This document shows, in pieces, positions 55,090 through 63,298 of a stretch of DNA of 63,454 nt. Every line of letters begins with the position of its first letter. Position 1 is the stretch's first letter. The position numbers and the translations under genes are program-made. Source of the stretch: Dulcicalothrix desertica PCC 7102 (GTDB lineage: Bacteria > Cyanobacteriota > Cyanobacteriia > Cyanobacteriales > Nostocaceae); the NCBI RefSeq assembly GCF_003991905.1, contig NZ_RSCL01000041.1, positions 1 through 63,454 on the forward strand. Reading direction: 5' to 3'. The notes beneath the pieces are model-generated. The model saw nothing but the letters and a program-made list of their open reading frames with translations. It did not search any database and was not told where the DNA came from.

Positions 55090-56400
55090 ATGACTAAACA
55101 CGGTTCACAGCATCCAGATTCAAAATTACAACTACCTTGGAATTTCGCTCAAGTAGGAGTGTTGATTTTTCCTCTAATGCCTGTATTGGGGGTGATTAAC
55201 TTAAGCTTGGCACTACTTATTACTTGGTGGCTTAAGTACAAAAGTATTGTAAAGCGCCCTATCAATCAGGGATTTGGCATTTTTAGCTTAGTGCTTATTA
55301 TCACAACGTTTTTTGCACAGGAAAAAATACCCGCACTACTGGGATTACCAAATTTTGTACCCTTCATTTTATTATTTTGCGCCTTTGATACTTTAATTCA
55401 AACAACAGCCCAACTACGGCGCCTTGCTTGGATAATGGTAATCACTTCTATACCAGTTGCATTACTCGGTTTAGGACAAATGTTCTTAGGCTTAAAAACT
55501 CCGGAATTAATCTTTAATATATTTGGTTGGACAATTACACCTGGAGGAAACCCTTTAGGTCGCATGTCTTCTGTATTTATGTACGCGAATATCCTAGCTG
55601 GGTATTTAGTAATAGTTTTTATTCTCGCATCTGGATTGTGGTTAGAAAAGATAGGGGAAAAAAAACGTCTTTCATACTCAGCACTCAGAACTCAGCACTC
55701 ATTACTCTTCCTGACATTTGCTGTACTTCTCAATTTTGCAGCACTAATATTAACTAATTCACGTAATGCTTGGTTAATAGCAATTTTAGCTTGTGTTGCT
55801 TATGCAGTTTTTAAAGGATGGCGCCTTATAGTTGGTTTTTTTGGCGCCGTTACAGCTAGTGTACTTTTAGCAGCATTCGCACCGACATCTATCGCTGGGA
55901 TATTTCGTACCTTCGTTCCAGCATTTTTTTGGGCACGTTTAAACGACCAAATGTTTCCAGACCGACCAGTTCAACTAATGCGAACAACACAATGGCAGTT
56001 TGCCTGGTCAATGGCACAACAGCGTCCTTTAACAGGTTGGGGACTAAGAAACTTTACCCCCGTATACCAAGAAAAAATGCATATTTGGTTAGGACATCCC
56101 CACAACTTCTTTTTAATGCTATCCGCAGAAATAGGAATACCCAACACACTATTATTTATAAGCTTAATTATCTGGATTTTAATTTCCAGTATACGAGTAC
56201 TAAAACAATCAATATGTTCTGAACAAGACAAACTAATATTCTTCAGCTATTTTCTAATTGTCATATCATGGGTAATTTTTAACACAGTAGACGTAAGTTT
56301 ATTTGACTTGCGACTCAATGCACTTTCATGGCTGTTACTAGGCGCCGTTTCAGGAGTATCTTACCGCTACAATCACGTTAAACAAGAACTAGACACGTAA
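55090..56400 (+). CDS. O-antigen ligase-like (Wzy_C) membrane protein
   Basis: The 436-residue multi-pass protein has about eleven hydrophobic helices and the O-antigen ligase/polymerase signature. Helices VGVLIFPLMPVLGVINLSLALLI and IFSLVLIITTFF come first, then TNSRNAWLIAILACVAYAVF. The large periplasmic loop contains QQRPLTGWGLRNFTPVYQE and the catalytic-site-like LGHPHNFFLMLSAEIGIP, with a His. It should transfer or polymerise polysaccharide in the outer membrane or sheath. About residues 194-205 (SYSALRTQHS) are encoded by the repeat at 55672-55700. Three GGCGCC sites are present. No other polysaccharide genes are adjacent. Confidence 0.88.
   Translation: MTKHGSQHPDSKLQLPWNFAQVGVLIFPLMPVLGVINLSLALLITWWLKYKSIVKRPINQGFGIFSLVLIITTFFAQEKIPALLGLPNFVPFILLFCAFDTLIQTTAQLRRLAWIMVITSIPVALLGLGQMFLGLKTPELIFNIFGWTITPGGNPLGRMSSVFMYANILAGYLVIVFILASGLWLEKIGEKKRLSYSALRTQHSLLFLTFAVLLNFAALILTNSRNAWLIAILACVAYAVFKGWRLIVGFFGAVTASVLLAAFAPTSIAGIFRTFVPAFFWARLNDQMFPDRPVQLMRTTQWQFAWSMAQQRPLTGWGLRNFTPVYQEKMHIWLGHPHNFFLMLSAEIGIPNTLLFISLIIWILISSIRVLKQSICSEQDKLIFFSYFLIVISWVIFNTVDVSLFDLRLNALSWLLLGAVSGVSYRYNHVKQELDT
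55672..55700. repeat. heptamer repeat CTCAGCA inside the ligase-like gene
   Basis: CATACTCAGCACTCAGAACT then CAGCACTCA contains three CTCAGCA/CTCAGAA heptamers in frame. It is the same unit as in the GH38 gene (39488) and the intergenic stem at 18721. Confidence 0.75.
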
Positions 56401-56583
56401 TAGTAACTTCTCCCTTGCCTCAACAAAAATCAGTGTATATACCACTGTCATATAAGTTTACACGTTAATAAAATTACTAGTATTCACATCTATGACTGTG
56501 ATGTGGCTAACGTGGAATTAGTCACTGTTGCTGATTGTTGGGAAGGTGTAGGTAATACCCTGTCATGGGTTTCCCTGCATAAC

Positions 56584-56612
56584 AGGGCATCTTAATAAGA
56601 TGCCCTTTATTT
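56584..56612 (+). terminator. intrinsic terminator-like hairpin
   Basis: AGGGCATCTT (56584-56593) pairs with AAGATGCCCT (56597-56606), a 10-bp stem followed by TTATTTTA. It lies 184 nt after the ligase-like gene and before the exported-protein gene, and is followed by two AGAAACC(T/A)GGTTTCT palindromes (56615-56629 and 56667-56681). The rest of 56401-56708 has no gene. Confidence 0.7.
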
Positions 56613-56708
56613 TAAGAAACCTGGTTTCTCCAACACTGAACAAAACAATCTTCAATTTTAACCAAAAGAAACCAGGTTTCTCAGTATCACGCAATAAAAC
56701 AACTTTTT

Positions 56709-57080
56709 ATGAACACATATTCAAAACTTGTAATATACCTACTTGGTGTACTTACCTGGAATCTCCTATCCACACCAGCAGAAGCCTCAGTCGTATGTAA
56801 AAGCGGCACAATTGTTAATTACCCAAACGGACAACTAAACAACTGTATTTTAGCAAAAGACCTAACCGTACAAATCGTAGTAAACAACGTTTCCGCAACA
56901 GTCCCTTGCAAAGCAAACGATTACGTAACCTTCACCGAAAAAAGCATGTTTCAAAACTGTAGACTATCGCAAAAAATACAAATTATACAAGGTAACTCAG
57001 CCGGAACATGTGACAAAGATATGATGCTTCACATATCAACGCTAGCAGACGAAAAACAATATCTTAGTTGCCGCTTTTAA
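56709..57080 (+). CDS. small exported cysteine-rich protein, unknown function
   Basis: A 123-residue secreted protein. The signal peptide (hydrophobic LVIYLLGVLTWNLLS) ends with a likely cleavage after AEA near residue 26. The mature part of about 97 residues contains six cysteines (VVCK, NNCI, VPCK, QNCR, GTCD and LSCR), enough for three disulfides in the periplasm. It resembles no family I can name. It is beta-rich with repeated pattern (KSGTIVNYPNGQLNNCILAKDLTV and CKANDYVTFTEKSMFQNCRLSQ look like two similar halves), suggesting internal duplication. A hairpin with CCCTCTT/AGAGGG around a GGCGCC site follows at about 57099-57119. Confidence 0.65.
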   Translation: MNTYSKLVIYLLGVLTWNLLSTPAEASVVCKSGTIVNYPNGQLNNCILAKDLTVQIVVNNVSATVPCKANDYVTFTEKSMFQNCRLSQKIQIIQGNSAGTCDKDMMLHISTLADEKQYLSCRF

Positions 57081-57217
57081 TTTTATTTTTTCCTAACCCC
57101 TCTTTGGCGCCAAGAGGGCTTATTTACTATAAAAATACAGATGTATCCTTGGCAACTCATAAAGTTGAGCGTTAAATTTAACAGTGAAATAAGGTACATT
57201 GTTAAAAAGCGTGCAAA

Positions 57218-58153
57218 ATGCATTTAATGCGCGTACCAAATAAATATTATTTAATTAATATGCCTGCTGAAAGAGGATACTGGCTAAAAAGCGCACTACA
57301 AATAAAAGGTTCTGTTATCAGAGCAATACATAGACGAGTTATAGGTTGTGGAATTTTTGCCGTTTTCATTTCGGTACTTCATTATTACAAGTTGCCTGTA
57401 TCACAACCAATATTAGGCAGTCTCATACCGAGTATCGTTTTAGGTTTATTGCTAGTATTTCGTACCAATACCGCATACGAACGCTTTTGGGAAGGTCGAA
57501 AGTGTTGGGGGTCGATGGTTAATAATGTCAGAAACCTGGCACGGCAAATATGGGTTTCGGTTAATGAAGCTGAATACGAAGATAGAAAAAGCAAAATTGC
57601 AACATTATATTTATTAGTAGCATTTGCGGTAGCGACAAAAATTCATTTGCGAGGAGAACAAGTCAATGCGGAATTAGAAGAACTCATGCCTGAAACACGG
57701 TACGCAAAATTAACAATGATAGATAATCCTCCTCTCGAAGTTGCCTTTTGGATAGGAGATTATTTACAGCATCAATACGACCGTAACTGTATTAACAGCT
57801 ATCAACTTTCAGCAATGCAAGAACTAGTTAACCAATTAGTTGATAACCTCGGCGCCTGTGAAAGAATTTTGCGAACACCAATGCCACTAGCTTACGCAAT
57901 ACATCTCAAACAACTATTATTACTTTACTGCCTATCATTACCCTTTCAAATGGTCGCAAGTCTAGGGTGGTGGACAGGCTTTGTTTCAGCACTAATCAGC
58001 TTTACACTATTTGGTATAGAAGCAATAGGTTTAGAAATAGAAAACCCCTTTGGCTACGATGCAAACGACTTACCCCTCGATACTATTTGCAAAACCATAA
58101 AGCGCAACATCGACGACTTAATCAAACTAAAACCTAAAGTCCACGCCAACTAG
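57218..58153 (+). CDS. bestrophin-like ion channel family protein
   Basis: This 311-residue membrane protein belongs to the bestrophin/UPF0187 family, which forms pentameric anion or cation channels. The first helix is RVIGCGIFAVFISVLHYY. SLIPSIVLGLLLVFRTNTAYERFWEGRKCWGSMVNNVRNLARQIW (positions about 67-112) is the family signature. A later hydrophobic hairpin is SLPFQMVASLGWWTGFVSALISFTLFG, and the C-terminal LEIENPFGYDANDLPLD is the conserved block after the last helix. In cyanobacteria some bestrophin-like proteins supply bicarbonate near the thylakoid lumen; whether this one does is unknown. Start ATG 57218 or ATG 57260. Confidence 0.9.
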   Translation: MHLMRVPNKYYLINMPAERGYWLKSALQIKGSVIRAIHRRVIGCGIFAVFISVLHYYKLPVSQPILGSLIPSIVLGLLLVFRTNTAYERFWEGRKCWGSMVNNVRNLARQIWVSVNEAEYEDRKSKIATLYLLVAFAVATKIHLRGEQVNAELEELMPETRYAKLTMIDNPPLEVAFWIGDYLQHQYDRNCINSYQLSAMQELVNQLVDNLGACERILRTPMPLAYAIHLKQLLLLYCLSLPFQMVASLGWWTGFVSALISFTLFGIEAIGLEIENPFGYDANDLPLDTICKTIKRNIDDLIKLKPKVHAN

Positions 58154-58161
58154 CACACTCT

Positions 58162-58296
58162 GTCATAAGTCGCGAACGAAGCATCTGGCACCCTGTCATG
58201 CTGAGGCACGAAGCATCTGCTACCCTGTCATGCTGAGGCACGAAGCATCTAGAACGAAGCATCTGGCACCCTGTCATGAGTCGCGAACGAAGCATC
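58162..58296. repeat. cluster of GTCATGCTGAGGCACGAAGCATCT repeats
   Basis: Four to five units of the family, some as GTCATGAGTCGCGAACGAAGCATCT, are spaced by CTGGCACCCT or CTGCTACCCT. They belong to the same family as the 57-bp array at 22085. The 307-bp gap 58154-58460 also contains two GGCGCC sites and no gene. Confidence 0.8.
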
Positions 58297-58460
58297 TTCA
58301 AGAATTTTTACCCGATTAGGCGCCGATGACACAGAGAAAAGAGCATATTGGCGCCTACTTCCCACAATTAATGAGTGCTGTAAATTTACATTAAATCTTA
58401 AAGCCAATCTTATCAGTGCATGTATACTAGATAAAATTATCCATTCCAAACTAAATAACC

Positions 58461-59714
58461 ATGCAGTCACCTCAAGCATTTACCCCTTCAGAACTGCAAC
58501 AATTTATAGAACAACCGCAACAGTTATTAAACCAACCTGTTGACTATCAGCTTACCGTAGCAAATTACAGCGAGGCGCCGCGTCAACTCCTAGAAGTGCT
58601 AGCTAACAGCGCACATCCCGAAGTCGCTCAAGCCGCGAGTATGCACGTAAACCTAGCCGGAGAAGCAGGTGAAGATTGGCAGGAAATAGCAGAAGAAGCA
58701 ATAAAAACGGCGCCGTTAGGACAAAACGACCGCTTAGTCGCAGAATTATTGAGATTGGCGCCTGTTCCAGAAGTATTAGTAAGCCAGTGGATGCCAGGAC
58801 ATCGATTAATAGAAGGCATTGAAAACCAATACATGCCACAAAGGTATAGAGTCAAGCTACTAGAAAGACTCGCACTTTCCCCAATTATTCAAGAACGACT
58901 CAAAGCTGCGGCACATCCAGATATTCCTTACAGCACATTAGAACAATTAGCAGGAGACTTAGAACTACCAATTCGTATAGCTGTTAAATATCATGCTAAT
59001 AGCCCTACTCAACTAATAGAGCAAATAGAAGCTCAACATGAAATAGCTCAAAACTGGGAAACCAACCCAGAGGAATTAGCTGTACTTGGTAATAGTCCTT
59101 GGTCTTGGATTCGTTTAGCAGTCGCGCGTAATCCATACACACCACCTGAAACATTAGCAAAGTTAGCGCAAGATTCTTCTGAATCAATCCAATTGGCGAT
59201 AGCACAAAACTTAGCGGCGCCTGCGGATGTCCTTGACTTACTGTTAAATCATTATAATGAAGCAGTGCCTAAAGCCATAGCCAAACATCCTAACGCTTCT
59301 GAAGATGCTTTAGTAAAATTATTTCCTCGTTATAAATATTATATTGTTGAAAGGAATAACCTACCTGCTAGCATCACCATACAAATAGCTAAGTCAGGTA
59401 ACAGTAACGACAAACTCAAATTAATTCGTGACCCAAATACTCCTGGCTCAGTTCTCGCTGAATTAACTGACTATCCAGACGAATGGAGATGTTATGTTGC
59501 TCGACACCCAAACTTGCTAGTTAGTACATTGGAATGTCTTGCTCAAGATTCTGACCCATCGGTTCGCCTTGCTGTTTTTCAGAATTCACAAACACCAGAA
59601 TATTTAAAAAATCAAATTTTAGATCATTTATTGAATTTAAACGAAAAAAATTTCGTAGCTCATGAAGCATTCAATGAAATGAGCGACGATGATATTTGTA
59701 TAGAGGAAGTTTAA
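58461..59714 (+). CDS. LRV/HEAT-like leucine-rich repeat variant protein
   Basis: The 417-residue soluble protein consists of alpha-helical repeats of the leucine-rich-repeat-variant type. Units of about 24 residues have the pattern L-x-x-L-A-x-D/N-x-x-x-x-V/I-R-x-A-V-A, for example PWSWIRLAVARNPYTPPETLAKLAQDSSESIQLAIAQNLAAPADVL and HPNLLVSTLECLAQDSDPSVRLAVFQN. The first 150 residues also contain repeats but are more diverged. Such proteins are probably protein-interaction scaffolds. The broken gene that follows 4 nt later encodes more of the same repeats, and the two may have been parts of one locus. Four GGCGCC sites lie in the 5' two-thirds. Start ATG 58461. Confidence 0.78.
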   Translation: MQSPQAFTPSELQQFIEQPQQLLNQPVDYQLTVANYSEAPRQLLEVLANSAHPEVAQAASMHVNLAGEAGEDWQEIAEEAIKTAPLGQNDRLVAELLRLAPVPEVLVSQWMPGHRLIEGIENQYMPQRYRVKLLERLALSPIIQERLKAAAHPDIPYSTLEQLAGDLELPIRIAVKYHANSPTQLIEQIEAQHEIAQNWETNPEELAVLGNSPWSWIRLAVARNPYTPPETLAKLAQDSSESIQLAIAQNLAAPADVLDLLLNHYNEAVPKAIAKHPNASEDALVKLFPRYKYYIVERNNLPASITIQIAKSGNSNDKLKLIRDPNTPGSVLAELTDYPDEWRCYVARHPNLLVSTLECLAQDSDPSVRLAVFQNSQTPEYLKNQILDHLLNLNEKNFVAHEAFNEMSDDDICIEEV

Positions 59715-59718
59715 AAGA

Positions 59719-60270
59719 ATGCTTAAAAAAGTAGATATTTTAGCGAGTATAGCACAATCCAAAACTTCTCCTGTTCACATTTTAGAACAATTAGCAACCC
59801 AAATAATTGCATCTAATATTACTTTAGCTAATCGTCCTATAGCCATCAAATTAATTGGGAATTGTAATACACCTTTAGCAATTATAAATTAATTATTGCA
59901 ATTAATTAAGACTTACTCTCAACCAGACGATTACTCTAATTGGGAAATATATTTCGCATTAGCTTTTAACTCAGCTATTCCTGAGCAAGAAAGAAACCAA
60001 TATTTTCGGCAACTAATAGAAATGAATTATGATGCTCGCCGGAATTTAGCAAGGTACCCAGAAACACCATCTTATATATTAGAAGAATTAGCAGAAACAG
60101 ATGCAGCATGGGAAGTAATAGAAAATCCTCATACTCCTGCTAATGCTTTACGTAAATTAGTTCAACAAAAACAATCTCGTGGATATTTACTAGAAAATCC
60201 TTCAACACCTAGCGATGTAGTGATGAAAATTTTTAATGAGGCAATTTCGGTACTTTTTGAGATTTCCTAA
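59719..60270 (+). pseudogene. second LRV-repeat gene, interrupted by one stop codon
   Basis: From the ATG at 59719 a frame of 183 codons has one internal TAA at 59890-59892 (codon 58), with LRV-type repeats on both sides. Before the stop: SIAQSKTSPVHILEQLATQ and LIGNCNTPLAIIN. After it: QYFRQLIEMNYDARRNLARYPETPSYILEELAETDAAWEVIENPHTP. A one-base change would restore the protein. The ATG lies 4 nt after the stop codon of the intact LRV gene. The 3' end overlaps the convergent endonuclease-like gene by 69 bp, and its last residues (NEAISVLFEIS) do not complete a repeat. Both genes may therefore have been cut by the same deletion. Confidence 0.7.
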
Positions 60271-60915
60271 TTGTTCTTCAAGTTTATTAGAATCGTATAA
60301 TTCGATTCCTGTGCCAGTACGCAGAATAAAAGCATGAAGAAGGTTTCTTTCTTTTGCCTCTTTTATGATAAGTCTCTGTACTAATTTTTCTGCTTCTTCT
60401 CCAATAGCATTACGCCATGAGCCATCAATTTGCGCCCCTGTAGATGCTAAAAGTATTGCGTGTAGCTCTTCTTCCGTAATACTTTCTACAGAGCTATCGA
60501 TAATAAGCGAAATATGCTCATTAAAAAGTTTACATAGCTCTAATGCATTATTATCTGTTAAAGAGTAGCGATTTTCATCATCGGCTTCAAATTTACTTAC
60601 GCTGATTTTGACTAAATTACTAACGGCTTTTTGAGACAATGCAGCAATATTCCGGTAGTAGGCTATCAATTGAGGTTGTTCTCTAATTAATCGGGGATGA
60701 CAGAACACTTGAATTAGATGTAGTTGAGATTGCTCAATATAGTTAAATGCATCTTCTCCAATGCACCAGTTCAATTTATCCTGCCAATCATATAAATGCT
60801 CTACGGGAAATAGTAATTCTATTTTATTCCTTAGTGAAAGTGTATTATACTCCTTTAACTTACGATAAAAGAAAGTTGAGCGTAACCTATAATTAAGGCG
60901 ATTTGCTTCTGTCAC
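60202..60915 (-). CDS. probable C-terminally truncated restriction endonuclease
   Basis: The 237-residue protein (from GTG 60915, 3 nt after the methylase stop codon) lies directly downstream of an amino-methylase, as restriction endonucleases usually do. It is helical in its first half. Near residues 165-215 it has AQIDGSWRNAIGEEAEKLVQRLIIKEA then RNLLHAFILRTGTGIELYD. No clear PD-(D/E)xK pair is found. The frame ends inside the convergent LRV gene with an unconvincing tail (YRNCLIKNFHHYIARC), and the overlap suggests that the 3' part has been lost. An in-frame ATG at 60945 overlaps the methylase gene and is not needed. If truncated, the methylase would act as an orphan. I do not know its recognition site. 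Confidence 0.55.
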   Translation of the reverse strand: MTEANRLNYRLRSTFFYRKLKEYNTLSLRNKIELLFPVEHLYDWQDKLNWCIGEDAFNYIEQSQLHLIQVFCHPRLIREQPQLIAYYRNIAALSQKAVSNLVKISVSKFEADDENRYSLTDNNALELCKLFNEHISLIIDSSVESITEEELHAILLASTGAQIDGSWRNAIGEEAEKLVQRLIIKEAKERNLLHAFILRTGTGIELYDSNKLEEQLGNLKKYRNCLIKNFHHYIARC

Positions 60916-60920
60916 GATAT

Positions 60921-62381
60921 TTACTTTTCCCAAATATAAACACATTTACGCAATTCGGAGCGACCGTGATTACCCATTTGTTGACTGCTATTACCCTTTC
61001 CTCGTCCTAATGTCCAAATGTATTTTGTAGTCAGCCCAAATGATTCTGCTATATCCGATAATATAAGGTCTACAGGAACTTCTTCCCCTGCGTATTGTAC
61101 GTTATCGTTGACCATTGCTATTACACCACCTGGTTTGAGAACGCGCGCTAGTTCATAAATTACAAAGCTCATCTCGTAAAAGTAGTTACGAATCATTCGG
61201 ATAATGTTTACATTGTTTAGTTTTCCTTGTTGCTTGTAGGTTTCTAGAATTCCTAATACTTCTTGTAAGGCGCCTTGTTTATTAAAAGTTGAATCTATCT
61301 TGATAAAATCATCGTAACGGTTTATTTGTATATAGTGTTTTTCTAATATATCCCGCTTATCTCGATTTTCTACGGTGCATGAAAGCATTGTTTGCCGTAA
61401 GCGCTTTACTTCGTCTTCACTGCATCCTAAAAATGCTAGCTCTAAAGCGTATGTACGTGTGTAGTCATATCTATTGACGTAGGGAGGAGAAGTAACGACA
61501 AAATCTATACTATTATTTGTTATGGTTGGGATGATTTCTAAACAAGTGCCTTGATGAAGTTGTAAGTTTACTTCTTTAAAGGCGCCTTTTTCTGGTTTTG
61601 GGTCAAATAAATCTAGTTGAACAGCGTCTTTATTTGACAAGTCTGATAAAATTTGAGCTAGCTTTTTGTGTATTGCATCTTTAAAGAGTAATATTTCCCC
61701 TTTAGAAAATTCCTTTTTGCCTCGTGAACGGCTCGAACGATAATCCCAACGTAAATATTGACCGTCTTTACGGGTGTAGCTAATATCTTCAAGAATACAA
61801 AATGCTGCAAATAGTAAAATATTACGTATAGAAATATCTTGAATATGGTTTTTACAATAAGATATATAACCTACTAGTTCTACTTCTTGAGACTCAGGAA
61901 AGGCGCCACTTGTAATTGCCAGATGATTAAATGCGTACTGTTGGTCATAATAATCAGAAAAATTTATTGTTTGAATTTGATTAATAACTAAACTTAAAGC
62001 TTCTACATGTATTGTTCGTGCATTGCTTTTTGCTTCTATGGCAAAAACACCAACGGGTAAAAGCTCAATTCCAATAGTTTGCCAGTTTAAATCACTTGCC
62101 GTAAATAATGAAGTTCCGACTCCTGCGAAAGGGTCAAGTAAGGCGCCGGGTTTTGGTTTTAAAGTATCAATTAGGTATGTAACAAGCTTTTCTGAAAATC
62201 CTTCTCGATATTTGAACCAAGAAAACTGGGTTTCTTTGTTGGCTTGAAAACTAACTAAAGTTCTATCCAAACAAGGATTGTGAATAATTTTAGACTTGTA
62301 TTTATTGTAAAGGGCGCCTCTTTGAGTATTAGAAGTTGTTAATTGTGAGTTGCTTTTCTCTAAAATACTATTTTTATCCAT
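60921..62381 (-). CDS. DNA amino-methyltransferase (probable N4-cytosine type)
   Basis: The 486-residue methylase has the AdoMet-binding motif I LLDPFAGVGTSLF (81-93) and the catalytic motif IV TSPPYVNRYDY (297-307). The latter is typical of N4-cytosine and some N6-adenine enzymes; SPPY favours N4-cytosine. Order is motif I, then a central region (about 120-290) that may hold the target recognition domain, then motif IV and a C-terminal segment with RVLKPGGVIAMVNDNVQYAG. It is coupled to the endonuclease-like gene that follows 5 nt later and was probably a type II R-M system. Five GGCGCC sites occur, the highest density near the 5' end. Recognition sequence unknown. Confidence 0.88.
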   Translation of the reverse strand: MDKNSILEKSNSQLTTSNTQRGALYNKYKSKIIHNPCLDRTLVSFQANKETQFSWFKYREGFSEKLVTYLIDTLKPKPGALLDPFAGVGTSLFTASDLNWQTIGIELLPVGVFAIEAKSNARTIHVEALSLVINQIQTINFSDYYDQQYAFNHLAITSGAFPESQEVELVGYISYCKNHIQDISIRNILLFAAFCILEDISYTRKDGQYLRWDYRSSRSRGKKEFSKGEILLFKDAIHKKLAQILSDLSNKDAVQLDLFDPKPEKGAFKEVNLQLHQGTCLEIIPTITNNSIDFVVTSPPYVNRYDYTRTYALELAFLGCSEDEVKRLRQTMLSCTVENRDKRDILEKHYIQINRYDDFIKIDSTFNKQGALQEVLGILETYKQQGKLNNVNIIRMIRNYFYEMSFVIYELARVLKPGGVIAMVNDNVQYAGEEVPVDLILSDIAESFGLTTKYIWTLGRGKGNSSQQMGNHGRSELRKCVYIWEK

Positions 62382-62477
62382 TATTTAATAACCAAATTTA
62401 TGCTGATTTTTTACCATAAACTAAGTTAGCTTGTACAATACAAGATAAAGGCTTGGACGGATTGGGGGTAATAACCG

Positions 62478-63053
62478 ATGATTGCACAAGTTGAAAAAAA
62501 ACATTATACGTGTGAAGAATATTTAGAGTTAGAGGTTAACTCGCTTGAACGCCATGAGTACATTGACGGTGAAATTATACTTATGACTGGTGGTACGCCG
62601 AATCATAGTCAAATTGCTGTAAACTTAGGTGGTACGCTTAATTACGTATTCAGGCGCCAACCTTATCGAGTCTCTGTTGCTGACCAAAGGTTGTGGATTC
62701 CCAAAAAACGTATTTATACTTATCCAGATGTAATGGTAGTTCAAGGCGACTTACAAATGCAAGAAGGGCGCCGGGATACAATAACCAACCCGTTAGTAAT
62801 TGCTGAAGTTTTATCAAAATCTACTAAAAGTTATGATAAAGATGATAAGTTTGCCGCATATCGGACTATTCCAACTTTTCAAGAATATATTTTAATCGAC
62901 CAATACACGGTACACGTTGAGCAGTACTTTAAAACAGATGATAAGCGTTGGACTTTTACTGAGTACGATGATTTGAATGAAACGCTTCGTTTAAATTCGA
63001 TGGATTTTGAAATACCTTTGGCTGATATTTATGACAAAATTGAGTTTGAATAG
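62478..63053 (+). CDS. Uma2 (DUF820) family protein
   Basis: The 191-residue Uma2 protein is full length. It has the N-terminal YTCEEYLELEVNSLERHEYIDGEIILMTGGTPNHSQIAVNL, the PD-(D/E)xK-like core TYPDVMVVQGD then VIAEVLSKSTKSYDKDDKF, and AYRTIPTFQEYILIDQ. It is predicted to be a restriction-fold nuclease-like protein; the biological role of the large Uma2 group in cyanobacteria is unsettled. Compared with the broken copy at 2459, it belongs to a different subgroup with the longer N-terminus. It is divergent from the methylase gene. Start ATG 62478; no strong ribosome-binding site is seen. Confidence 0.88.
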   Translation: MIAQVEKKHYTCEEYLELEVNSLERHEYIDGEIILMTGGTPNHSQIAVNLGGTLNYVFRRQPYRVSVADQRLWIPKKRIYTYPDVMVVQGDLQMQEGRRDTITNPLVIAEVLSKSTKSYDKDDKFAAYRTIPTFQEYILIDQYTVHVEQYFKTDDKRWTFTEYDDLNETLRLNSMDFEIPLADIYDKIEFE

Positions 63054-63085
63054 AAAGATTTAATCCCCCCAACCCCCCTTAATAA

Positions 63086-63298
63086 GCTATCCATTACCCG
63101 GATCTTTCTCAACATTCATGAGAGTGTTCACTCACATCCCTCTAACCCTTATGGCGCCGTTTTTTATTCTCAATAAAAACCGTTTTTTAGCGATAAGATG
63201 AAAGCGAAATTGTCAAGTATGTTTGACACCTCAGTCTTCAAGACGCTTTTATAATAAGGGTTTTAAGATTGTTAAGAAAGATGTGACTAATGCATAGC
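63086..63298. mobile_element. 213-bp MITE-like element with a 7-bp target duplication
   Basis: TTAATAA occurs directly on both sides (63079-63085 and 63299-63305). The element starts GCTATCCATTACCCGGATC then TTTCTCAACA. Its other end, reversed, reads GCTATGCATTAGTCACATC then TTTCTTAACA, giving imperfect terminal inverted repeats of about 29 bp. It contains no reading frame of useful size, so it must be mobilised in trans. The host sequence is a CCCCCC-TTAATAA-GGGGGG hairpin repeat; the same repeat without an insertion is at 24771-24800. One GGCGCC site lies inside. The rest of 63054-63454 has no gene. Confidence 0.85.
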
